From Deltaproteobacteria bacterium (GTDB taxonomy: Bacteria > Desulfobacterota > GWC2-55-46), in the NCBI GenBank assembly GCA_016182705.1, contig JACPGA010000314.1, forward strand, positions 1-11,919: 11,919 nt of DNA. Direction: 5' to 3'. Positions 6,286-11,919 of the stretch are shown one piece after another; within the stretch, counting starts at the first letter, position 1, and each line of letters opens with the position of its first letter. Position numbers and translations under genes: made by a program. The notes under the pieces were generated by a model. That model was not told the origin of the DNA. It worked only from the letters and a program-made list of their open reading frames with translations, and ran no database searches.

Positions 6286-6298
6286 CACGGGCGCCGTG
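6286..6298. repeat. Small GC-rich dyad in the tailspike-hub gap
   Basis: CACGG and CCGTG form a perfect 5-bp inverted repeat around GCG in the 66-base gap between the tailspike stop and the hub start, the longest non-coding gap in the phage part. On the minus strand it is followed by AAAAG, not by a U-run, so it does not look like a terminator. It may set relative expression of the two genes by RNA structure or processing, or mean nothing. Confidence 0.35.
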
Positions 6299-6311
6299 CC
6301 GCCGCGCTCTA

Positions 6312-7724
6312 TCATGGCGTGTTATCGTGGACCTGAAAGTACCAGTTCGTTCCGTCGAAAATCCCGGTCATCACATCGCCTGCGGCCCCTGCGAAGTCCA
6401 CGCCGCCGTTGCCCTTGAGGTTCGTCCCAGTAAAGTCGATCGTGGTGTTAGCATCAGCGAAAATTACTGTTATCTCCTGCCCGACAACTCCATCATCAAA
6501 CGCAGTGATGGTCGTTGGGTTTACCGATTGAGTCTTGAAGGAGTGCCTTTTTCCGCCAACCGCGACCGAAGGCGTGGCGTCGTCCAGGGCCAGATTCGGC
6601 ATTCTGGGATCGACGGTGCCGGCGGCCACAATGGTATCGTAGGCCGTATTCTCGACGTTATACGTCCCGAGTTCCAATCTCTTGATGCCGGAAAGGTTGA
6701 AGGCGGTGTGCCCGCCTTCGTCGTCGCCTACAAGCCTGAGCTTGTCCATTCCAAGCCCATCGACATTGTTGGCGAAAACAGCCGTGGTGTTTTCATACAT
6801 GGTAAGCTCTTCAAGCCTTACATTATGGATATTGTACGAAGTGGCTGTAGTTACCCTTACGCCGTTGATCGAAGTGTTTTCAATGAGGGAGTTCTCAACC
6901 AGGACCTCCCTGTAGAAGTCCTGTATCCTAACGCCGTAATCGTGGTTGCCGGCGGCGCACTCCCTTATGGTCATATTGCCGCCCCGGTTGCCCATGGCCG
7001 CAAGCAGGAAACCTGTGCCGCTGTACTGGGCGAGGCAGTTGTCATAGGTAATGTGCGTGGTATGGACAGGGTCTGCTGTCGTGGCTCCCACCTTGAAGCA
7101 GGCCTCGCCTTTTTTTCCGGCCCCAGCCGAGCCCATGCGGATGTAGCAGTCACGCATTGCAATCTGGTACGCGTGATTGAGCCACAGGCCGACAGCCGCC
7201 GGGTTATAGAAACCGTACATGGTGATCCGCTCGAAGAGCCACTGCGTCACGAACTTGGCGTAAATTCCACCAAGAGCAGTCGTTGAGCTGCTGCCGTCTA
7301 TTGAAAGATCGGTTATGGATGAGTACGGGAGCCAGTCGCCTGTGGCCCCGTCCGAGCTGTTAATGAGCCAGCTTGCCGAGCTGGCGGGTATCTTCAGGAT
7401 GGTATTGGCCCGGCCAGCTCCCCTGATATTGCGATAGCCCCTCACATTCAGGTTTTCGCAAAGCCATATCCCGGCGGGTAAATATATCCTCTGCCCGTTG
7501 GTAATACATTCCTGTATCTCATCCGAGTAATCGACCGAGCCATTGGTTACAAAACCAACGGGCAAAAACTCGCGCAGGTCAAGCTCCTTGCGTCCAGTCA
7601 GGTTATACTTGTGCGTCCCGTCGTTGTTGTGCTCGACAAGGGAAAGACGGTTGAGAGTGTCGGCCTTTACAGGATGCCCGGTCCCTACCATCTCTTCGTT
7701 GAATTGTATCCGCAGGTCTGCCAT
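6312..7724 (-). CDS. Tailspike/receptor-binding protein with pectate-lyase-like beta-helix
   Basis: A 470-residue protein that probably binds and may cut host surface polysaccharide. Residues 1-50 form a short particle-binding head. From about 65 to 380 the sequence has the rhythm of a right-handed parallel beta-helix (YSDEIQECITNGQRIYLPAGIW, NLNVRGYRNIRGAG, SSITDLSIDGSSS, FERITMYGF, MRDCYIRMGS, GVRIQDFYREVLVENSLIENTSINGVRVT), as in the pectate lyase 3 family. Residues 384-470 form a small C-terminal domain (TPSVAVGGKRHSF ... GQEITVIFADANTTIDF ... FDGTNWYFQ) common at the end of phage spikes. The ATG has AAGGAG 5 bases upstream. I cannot identify catalytic residues, so enzyme activity is a guess. 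It lies between the distal-tail-like and hub genes, an unusual place, since spikes more often follow the hub. Its target is probably lipopolysaccharide or capsule. Confidence 0.85.
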   Translation of the reverse strand: MADLRIQFNEEMVGTGHPVKADTLNRLSLVEHNNDGTHKYNLTGRKELDLREFLPVGFVTNGSVDYSDEIQECITNGQRIYLPAGIWLCENLNVRGYRNIRGAGRANTILKIPASSASWLINSSDGATGDWLPYSSITDLSIDGSSSTTALGGIYAKFVTQWLFERITMYGFYNPAAVGLWLNHAYQIAMRDCYIRMGSAGAGKKGEACFKVGATTADPVHTTHITYDNCLAQYSGTGFLLAAMGNRGGNMTIRECAAGNHDYGVRIQDFYREVLVENSLIENTSINGVRVTTATSYNIHNVRLEELTMYENTTAVFANNVDGLGMDKLRLVGDDEGGHTAFNLSGIKRLELGTYNVENTAYDTIVAAGTVDPRMPNLALDDATPSVAVGGKRHSFKTQSVNPTTITAFDDGVVGQEITVIFADANTTIDFTGTNLKGNGGVDFAGAAGDVMTGIFDGTNWYFQVHDNTP

Positions 7725-7736
7725 GTTGACTCCTTC

Positions 7737-8510
7737 TTATTCCTTCCGGCCTGTAAGCGCTATCACTATATCCCTGGCGGCCCCTCCGGATTTGAGCGGG
7801 TTTGAAAACCTCGGCTCTGGCCTCATCAGAAAAACATCTTCAGGGTGCCCTGAATTCTCCCACGCCACAAAAAAATTCCTTGTGCCGCTGCCTTCCCACC
7901 ACTCTTTGACCTTCCCATAAAGCGCAGCGTCCGCGTCGTCGAACCTTATTGTCATGGACCTTTCGATATACTTGGCGTGAGCGCCGGCGAGATATCCGCC
8001 ATTGCTCAGATTGACAGCGGCCTTGACCTCCTGCTCGTTGGGGTCGAACGACGCGCTCGCGTAATCGAGCTCTGTCCTTAATCCCCACGCCGCTATGTAG
8101 ATAAACGGGGCTATGACCGTGCCTTCAAGCGCGAGCCTCCAGTACCTGAAAGCCCCGGGGCTCGTGAACTCCTTTACGAAAGCCCTGTCAGAGGCGGGGA
8201 TAAACGGCGTAAAGGCATCAAGGTACGATTCTCCGTCGTTTGAATACTGGAGTTTGACGAGCGCGTTAATTGAAGCAAAGTTGTGACCTGAAACCGCGAG
8301 ATAGTCAGCCTCATGGGAGTTTCCCTCACCAGAGTCGTGCATTATGTAATGCGGCCCCATTCCCACAGCTGCCTGCCACAGGTTCGTCTCGAGCATGTTG
8401 CAGATATTGGATACGCTTGTGCGCTCGAAAGTCGAGCTCGCTTCAAGCGCGGAGCCCTGGGAGCCTGAAAACGACTTCCAGTAGAATTTTATTTTTGCCC
8501 AGTCTGCCAT
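7737..8510 (-). CDS. Tail protein with discoidin-like domain, probable distal tail protein
   Basis: A 257-residue protein without signal or membrane segment. Residues about 35-130 look like an F5/8 type C (discoidin-like) fold: a core of NLWQAAVGMGPHYIMHD, ADYLAVSGHNF, VKLQYSNDG and FRYWRLALEG, usually a sugar-binding beta sandwich. The second half (about 150-257) holds SIxFD-like stretches ending in RNFFVAWENSGHPEDVFLMRPEPRFSNPLKSGGAARDIVIALTGR, the kind of C-terminal beta domain seen in phage distal tail proteins. It starts 12 bases after the tape measure stop with AGGCAGG upstream, and is followed by the tailspike gene. Position straight after the tape measure is the standard place of the distal tail (Dit) protein, which links tube and hub; the sugar-binding domain would add host adhesion. 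The role is inferred. Confidence 0.75.
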   Translation of the reverse strand: MADWAKIKFYWKSFSGSQGSALEASSTFERTSVSNICNMLETNLWQAAVGMGPHYIMHDSGEGNSHEADYLAVSGHNFASINALVKLQYSNDGESYLDAFTPFIPASDRAFVKEFTSPGAFRYWRLALEGTVIAPFIYIAAWGLRTELDYASASFDPNEQEVKAAVNLSNGGYLAGAHAKYIERSMTIRFDDADAALYGKVKEWWEGSGTRNFFVAWENSGHPEDVFLMRPEPRFSNPLKSGGAARDIVIALTGRKE

Positions 8511-8521
8511 TACCTGCCTCG

Positions 8522-9367
8522 CTAAGCCATTTTCGTTATGTTCACGGCGATGTTCCTGTCACCGGCTTCCCTCAAGGCCGGCACGATGTTGTCTTCCACG
8601 ATCTTCTGCCAGTTCTGCTCGGAAAGAGGGTTGTATATCTGCACCGTTATTGACTGCAAAGGCCTTGCGTCCTCGACCCTTGTCGGCGCCGGGTACGCGC
8701 CTGGAGAGCCGCCCGAGTACTGCGGGTTCGCCCTGCCGCCTGAATCTATGGAGCTGGTAGCGCCCTCGGGCCTCGTATTTTTTATCTGCTCTACCCTCGC
8801 CAGTCCTGCCGCGATGGCGGCAGCCGCCGCCGCCGCTCCAAGGGCTGGGCCCACAACCGGTATCGGGGCAAGGGAAGCGAACGCACCCTGCGCGGCCCTG
8901 TAGGTCTGTATTACTGTCTCAGCCACGGCAAAGGCTTTCATGGTCTCGAACATGGCTCTGTGCCTGCTGCCGGTAGCGATGAAAAGGTTCTGGAGCGTGT
9001 TTGAAATGAGGGAAGCTCCTGCTTCCGCATATCCAGCCCTTCTCGCCCAGCTGGTCTTCTCGAGTTCATCGAGTTCCGCGGCTCGCGCCTCCTCAAAAGT
9101 CCTCTCCTGAGCGGCGTGACGTGCCCGCCCATCCATATAAAGGGCCTGCCCTTCCCTGAGCCTGGCGACCCTGTTACTGCCGCCGGTGTCGGTTGCGGCA
9201 ACGGCAAGCCTTTCAATGTCCTTTTTCATTTCATTGAAGGCCCGGCTCACGCTGGTCGTATATTTAACAGTAGAAGCTATCGACAGAGAACTCAGCCTCT
9301 GCAAGCCCTCTTCCGCAGCCGCTGCCGCGCTTCTGGCCCTGCCTTCGTACATATCCCGTTCAGCCAT
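8522..9367 (-). CDS. Short tail tape measure protein
   Basis: A 281-residue protein, helical and Ala-rich. Residues 10-160 are long charged helices (for example EERTFEEARAAELDELEKT) with coiled-coil character. Residues about 144-197 carry the tape measure signature: AFAVAETVIQTYRAAQGAFASLAPIPVVGPALGAAAAAAAIAAGLARVEQI in outline, a hydrophobic Ala/Gly block that is widely found near the C-terminus of siphophage tape measures. A Gly/Ser/Pro linker and a small C-terminal domain (QSITVQIYNPLSEQNWQKIVEDNIVPAL) follow. It sets tail length and helps DNA passage through the host membrane. At roughly 0.15 nm per residue the tail would be about 40 nm, very short compared with most siphophages and near the size range known from gene transfer agents. 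The ATG has GGGGAG upstream and overlaps by 8 bases the end of the frameshifted chaperone extension. Confidence 0.85.
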   Translation of the reverse strand: MAERDMYEGRARSAAAAAEEGLQRLSSLSIASTVKYTTSVSRAFNEMKKDIERLAVAATDTGGSNRVARLREGQALYMDGRARHAAQERTFEEARAAELDELEKTSWARRAGYAEAGASLISNTLQNLFIATGSRHRAMFETMKAFAVAETVIQTYRAAQGAFASLAPIPVVGPALGAAAAAAAIAAGLARVEQIKNTRPEGATSSIDSGGRANPQYSGGSPGAYPAPTRVEDARPLQSITVQIYNPLSEQNWQKIVEDNIVPALREAGDRNIAVNITKMA

Positions 9368-10129
9368 TTTTCTCCCCGGCTAATCTCGCCCTTTCTGACT
9401 GATATATCTCAAAGGCCTCCACGGCCCAGCAGGGTTGATCCGCCAGGCCTCCGTCAAAATAGAGCCGCCCTGAGCTTTCCATCATGAATACCGTTCTCAT
9501 CATCCTGAAGCTCTCCTCGCTTATATAACTGAGGGGGCATTCGTAGAGCCTCAGGTCTCCGTGGCTTATGACCTTTGCTGAGCCGCTTGCTTTGAGCTCT
9601 TCACTTATCTCCGGGTCATAGGCCGCGACAGCTCTTGCTGCCTCGGAGAGTCCCTTGTAGTTGGAGCAGTTGCGCTCTTTTTTGTCTGCTTCAGCGCAGT
9701 TCGAACAGGTAAACGGGCTCCCGCTGCCCCTCAGCGCCCAACGGAAGCCCGCTGTCAGTTTTTTCTCTGTCCGTCCGTGAGCCTTGAGGCTGATTCCATC
9801 GCCCTTATGACCTCGAGCACCAGGTCGGTATCCGCGGTATCGAAGAACTCGCCAGGGCTCGTGACCTTCATGGAGCCCACAAAATAGCCGCTTATGTTCT
9901 CAACGTTCTCGACGAACTGCTTTCTCTGAACGTGCTGGGTAAGCTCGGCCACCTTCACGGAGTCGGCAACCCCTCTTGTCCTCGCGGCCAGAAGCCTCGA
10001 ATATTCCTGGACCCTCGAGTACGGCACAAACCTGAGGCTCACGACGCACGGGTCGGCGCTTTCCCTGTTCCCGCCGTACTCAGGTATGTAGTCCACTATG
10101 CTTTCCCTGTCGAAGCTGACTATAGACAT
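9360..10129 (-). CDS. Tail assembly chaperone, long form made by -1 frameshift (G-T type)
   Basis: Fusion of the 124-residue chaperone (10129-9758) with a 132-codon extension read in the -1 frame from 9758 to the stop at 9362-9360, giving 256 residues. The extension is fully open, has no ATG, GTG or TTG with a ribosome site near its beginning, and overlaps the tape measure start by 8 bases, exactly the layout of lambda gpG/gpGT. The extension begins LTAGFRWALRGSGSPFTCSNC and has cysteines at about 142, 145 and 155 (C-x2-C-x9-C) plus 198 and 234, which could bind zinc. In lambda the long form binds the tape measure and recruits tail tube subunits and is absent from the finished particle; the same job is expected here. 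The ratio of long to short form should matter for assembly. The frame relation and the frameshift signal are seen; the function comes from the family layout. Confidence 0.88.
9715..9764 (-). promoter_or_regulatory. Programmed -1 ribosomal frameshift signal
   Basis: The slippery heptamer A AAA AAC lies at 9764-9758 in the correct zero-frame phase (aga aaa aac), directly before the TGA stop (9757-9755). After a 7-base spacer a stem starts: GGGCTTCC (9750-9743) pairs along all 8 bases, with one G-U, with GGGAGCCC (9722-9715). Inside it a second stem GCTG (9735-9732) with CAGC (9726-9723) closes a 5-base loop and stacks on the outer stem. Slippery site, spacer and stem all match known -1 signals. 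It controls how much of the chaperone is made in the long form. Confidence 0.92.
9755..10129 (-). CDS. Tail assembly chaperone, short form (G-like)
   Basis: A 124-residue soluble protein, the product when the ribosome does not shift. It begins MSIVSFDRESIVDYIPEYGGNRESADPCVVSL and then has a helical body (RVQEYSRLLAARTRGVADSVKVAELTQHVQRKQFVENVENISGYF), the usual shape of tail assembly chaperones: a short beta-rich head followed by helices, with a FFDTADTDLVLEVIRAME helix near the end. It ends at TGA straight after the slippery site. The ATG is preceded by GGGAGG. It lies 25 bases after the tail tube gene and just before the tape measure gene, the fixed place of this gene in long-tailed phages. 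The short and long forms together should coat the tape measure before tube polymerisation. The role is assigned from position and the frameshift rather than strong sequence similarity. Confidence 0.85.
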   Translation of the reverse strand: MSIVSFDRESIVDYIPEYGGNRESADPCVVSLRFVPYSRVQEYSRLLAARTRGVADSVKVAELTQHVQRKQFVENVENISGYFVGSMKVTSPGEFFDTADTDLVLEVIRAMESASRLTDGQRKN

Positions 10130-10154
10130 CCGTCCTCCCGGTTAAATTCAATTT

Positions 10155-11243
10155 TCAAACAGCAGACGCGGTGTTGACGAGCATGACCCCTGCCATGTAG
10201 CCGGCCCCCGCGCTATAGAGGCCTTCGTACTTGAGAGTTATCATCGGCTCTTTGTCGAGCCTGTACTCCGGCTCGCCCCCTATGCGCTGGAGCCTGGGGA
10301 GGTCGATAAAGAGCGCGTGGTTAGCTCCTGTGCCTGCCTGAGTGCCTGTGTCCCAGTGCAGAAACAGGCTCGATGATTCAGGAGAGGCAAGCCAGCTCCT
10401 GAACTCGGCTGCCGATGAAAAGCCACTTGCCGGGTCTTCCCAGTCGATTGTCATCTCAGCCGTGACCTTGTACTGGCCCACCCTCGTTCTGTCAGGGTAA
10501 TCGACCCCGGAAAGCCGCATGGCGTCCTCCATGCCGTTCTCCATCTTTATGCTGACTTTGTCAGGTTTTACCCTGGTCGCGCCTTCAAATGAAAAACCCG
10601 TGAAAGCCGGAGCAGTGCCAGTCCTTGTCACAGGCCCGGTATATATTTTCAAACTTTTGTAATCGCAGCGGAGCGGCTCTGCCGCGAACTCAGCGCCTCC
10701 GATCTCGTTTTCGGTGTCATTCCTCTTCTGGCCGGACAACTCAACGGAAAGCTTGAGCGCTGAGCCCGCTTCCTGCTCAAAGGCTATCGATTTGACCCTG
10801 CCGCCAGCGTAGGGCCAGTTTTTCATTAACGCGCCCTCGTTCAGATTCAGGTTGAGGGTAAGCCCCTTGTTGCCGAGGTTAGCCTCTGAAAAAGGGTCTA
10901 CGGCAGGCGACATCATGTGATAATACTGGCCAGTGGCTCCGTTCTGTGCTGAATCGCACTTGCCGAAAAAATGCTTCAGCACTGTGCCCACGAGTCCAGC
11001 CGACGAGCCTGCCTCCGTATAGAAGGGGGTCTCAATAGAAGCGGACCACCTCTGCCCCATACGGACAACAGCCGTATCCCCCTTTGCCGCTTCCTCGCCC
11101 CTGAACTCTTTTCTCCTGCGGTCGTCGAATTCCATCTTCGGTATCGCGGGGTTCAGAAGCGGAATGAAACCGACGGCCCCTGATTCCTTTACTCCCCTGA
11201 CCGCCTCTTCTCCTATCGCGAGATAGAGCCTGTTTGTCGACAT
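10155..11243 (-). CDS. Major tail (tail tube) protein
   Basis: A 362-residue beta-rich protein likely to form the tail tube by stacked rings. The N-terminus MSTNRLYLAIGEEAVRG followed by GFIPLLNPAIPKMEFDDRRRKEFRGE, then QRWSASIETPFYTEAGSSAGLVGTVLKHFFG, is typical of phage tail tube proteins. The C-terminal half repeats the theme (GFSFEGATRVKPDKVSIKMENGMED, then KVTAEMTIDWEDP, then MITLKYEGLYSAG), consistent with two tube folds in one chain, as in longer tube proteins. The ATG at 11243 follows GGAGG by 7 bases; a TTG one codon earlier is also possible. It sits between tail terminator and chaperone genes, the expected order. Its length is greater than that of lambda gpV (246 residues), so it may form trimeric rings; that is an inference. 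Confidence 0.85.
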   Translation of the reverse strand: MSTNRLYLAIGEEAVRGVKESGAVGFIPLLNPAIPKMEFDDRRRKEFRGEEAAKGDTAVVRMGQRWSASIETPFYTEAGSSAGLVGTVLKHFFGKCDSAQNGATGQYYHMMSPAVDPFSEANLGNKGLTLNLNLNEGALMKNWPYAGGRVKSIAFEQEAGSALKLSVELSGQKRNDTENEIGGAEFAAEPLRCDYKSLKIYTGPVTRTGTAPAFTGFSFEGATRVKPDKVSIKMENGMEDAMRLSGVDYPDRTRVGQYKVTAEMTIDWEDPASGFSSAAEFRSWLASPESSSLFLHWDTGTQAGTGANHALFIDLPRLQRIGGEPEYRLDKEPMITLKYEGLYSAGAGYMAGVMLVNTASAV

Positions 11244-11259
11244 CAATCGTCCTCCCTGA

Positions 11260-11688
11260 TTACGATTCCCTGTATCTTACTTTTACATCCATCGATATCT
11301 TTGAAAACCCGCCGTCGCTCTCAACGCTGAAGCCGGGTATCCTTACGCCGGTGACAGGCTTTGCCAATGCAAGCTCACCGCTATTGAGCGCGCTGTCAGT
11401 CAAAGCCTGCCTTGCCTGGTGCGCCCACATCTGTTCATCAATCAGAGCCGGGCAATCAGGCTGCTCGGGTAGAATTATTTTTATCGTGAAGCTGGCCTCA
11501 GAGTAGCTTGGCCGCTCCCCAAAGGGACTTTCAAAGGACTCTCCGTTATAGGAGACCTGGGCGAGAGGCATCAGCCCTGCCGGAAGCGAGCCCTTTGAAT
11601 CGAGCGCCTTCCTGGTGACATTGAGCCCTTCATTCTTCAAGGCAGTTTCAATGTTCCCGGTTATTTCCGATATTGTTTCGTAGCCCAT
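11260..11688 (-). CDS. Tail terminator/tail completion protein
   Basis: A 142-residue soluble protein with the alpha-beta pattern of tail terminators (gpU-like): an N-terminal helix (YETISEITGNIETALKNEGL), then beta strands (LMPLAQVSYNGESF, YSEASFTIKIILPEQ), a helix (PALIDEQMWAHQARQALTDSAL), and a final beta pair (VTGVRIPGFSVESDGGFSKISMDVKVRYRE). This protein caps the tail tube and joins it to the head. The ATG overlaps the stop of the upstream gene as TAATG, with GGAG 3 bases before it, so translation is probably coupled. It lies 16 bases before the tail tube gene. The family name is inferred from position and fold pattern. Confidence 0.7.
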   Translation of the reverse strand: MGYETISEITGNIETALKNEGLNVTRKALDSKGSLPAGLMPLAQVSYNGESFESPFGERPSYSEASFTIKIILPEQPDCPALIDEQMWAHQARQALTDSALNSGELALAKPVTGVRIPGFSVESDGGFSKISMDVKVRYRES

Positions 11689-11919
11689 TATCTCCTGCCC
11701 GCCTTCAGGCAGCCGAATGCCAGTTCGCCTTCAGCCCCGGTTATAGAGCCGTCCCCTGAATAATCGTATTTAAGCCTCAGACCCGAATAGGCACGGACGG
11801 CCTTGCCTTCGTACTCTTTCCACAGGTCCCACCATATCCCCTTGTTTTCGGAAGCAAGGCCCTTGCACGCCTCCGCGACTGACAGGTAAATATGGGCTTC
11901 GCGCAAGTCCTGGGAATCG
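11688..11919 (-). CDS. Probable head-tail connector protein, N-terminus outside the window
   Basis: The frame is open to the right edge, so the visible 76 residues are the C-terminal part of a longer protein; the TTG near 11906 is just an internal codon by this reading. Visible sequence: LREAHIYLSVAEACKGLASENKGIWWDLWKEYEGKAVRAYSGLRLKYDYSGDGSITGAEGELAFGCLKAGRR. A helix ending in a Trp-rich EYE stretch before a basic region, next to the tail terminator gene, recalls the head-tail connector (gp6/adaptor-like) proteins of siphophages. DYSGDGSIT resembles a single calcium-loop-like segment, possibly by chance. The gene ends as TAATG, sharing one base with the tail terminator start. Without the N-terminus the assignment stays tentative. 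Confidence 0.6.
   Translation of the reverse strand, partial: DSQDLREAHIYLSVAEACKGLASENKGIWWDLWKEYEGKAVRAYSGLRLKYDYSGDGSITGAEGELAFGCLKAGRR

Larger units (their letters stand above)
2492..11919 (-). mobile_element. Prophage-type tail and lysis region (right part outside the window)
   Basis: Fourteen minus-strand phage-type genes with short gaps or overlaps, in the order head-tail connector, tail terminator, tail tube, frameshifted chaperone, tape measure, distal tail, tailspike, hub, fibre, lysis. This is the classic siphovirus late order. The left boundary is inferred from the switch from phage genes to DUF2905-lpxC between 2492 and 2468. No integrase, attachment repeat or tRNA gene is visible at this end, so I cannot define an att site. 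It could be an active prophage, a remnant or a domesticated particle such as a gene transfer agent. All reading frames look intact, and AGG and ATA codon use resembles the host genes, which fits long residence or a host-adapted phage. Confidence 0.85.

Noticed and set aside
6261..7286. Long plus-strand open frame opposite the tailspike
   Set aside because: It lies antisense to a clear beta-helix protein that has a strong ribosome site, shows no recognisable domain, and all neighbours are on the minus strand.
8800..8850. GCC/GCG repeat-like tract in the tape measure gene
   Set aside because: It encodes the Ala-rich hydrophobic block of the tape measure; it is not a DNA repeat element.
9360..9754. 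Separate gene with its own start between chaperone and tape measure
   Set aside because: No suitable start codon with a ribosome site lies near the beginning of this frame, while the in-phase slippery site explains its expression.
1..11919. CRISPR arrays, tRNA or rRNA genes, insertion sequences
   Set aside because: I saw no regular repeat-spacer pattern, no tRNA cloverleaf arms and no transposase reading frame on either strand.

Overview
The window holds the edge between a bacterial chromosome and a tailed-phage late region. Every gene I can support is read on the minus strand, so transcription runs from the right end to the left. The host is Gram-negative, because it carries lpxC. AGG (Arg) and ATA (Ile) codons are common in host and phage genes alike. 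The pairing of lpxC with a PhoH-like ATPase and a DUF2905 membrane protein would fit a Desulfobacterota- or Nitrospirota-like bacterium, but that placement is an inference.

Host part (about 1-2470): a consensus sigma70 promoter (TTGACA, 17 bp, TATAAT) drives a small DUF2905-type membrane protein, followed by lpxC, the committed step of lipid A synthesis. An intrinsic terminator follows lpxC. Then comes a PhoH-family ATPase gene that runs off the left edge and probably starts at TTG. A perfect 11-bp AT-rich dyad spans the DUF2905 stop codon.

Phage part (about 2492-11919, running off the right edge): a compact siphovirus-type tail and lysis module. In transcription order it encodes the end of a probable head-tail connector, a tail terminator, a tail tube protein, a tail assembly chaperone made in two forms by a -1 ribosomal frameshift, a short tape measure protein, a distal-tail-like protein with a discoidin-like domain, a beta-helix tailspike, a large tail hub/tip protein, a short tail fibre-like protein, two unassigned small proteins (one with a membrane segment), an M15-type endolysin, a 59-residue protein resembling the phosphoacceptor hairpin of a histidine kinase, and a holin of the kind with an amphipathic N-terminus and C-terminal membrane segments. 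Most genes are a few bases apart or overlap, and nearly all have clear Shine-Dalgarno sequences, as in one late operon.

Main points: (1) a complete programmed -1 frameshift signal (A AAA AAC, 7-nt spacer, strong stem) creating a 256-residue G-T-type chaperone whose second half has no start codon of its own; (2) the stand-alone histidine-kinase-like hairpin inside the lysis cassette; (3) the phage operon ends 23 bp upstream of the consensus promoter of the host lpxC operon, with no terminator visible between them; (4) the 281-residue tape measure predicts a very short tail, in the range of gene transfer agents, although the tailspike and full lysis cassette argue for a phage.
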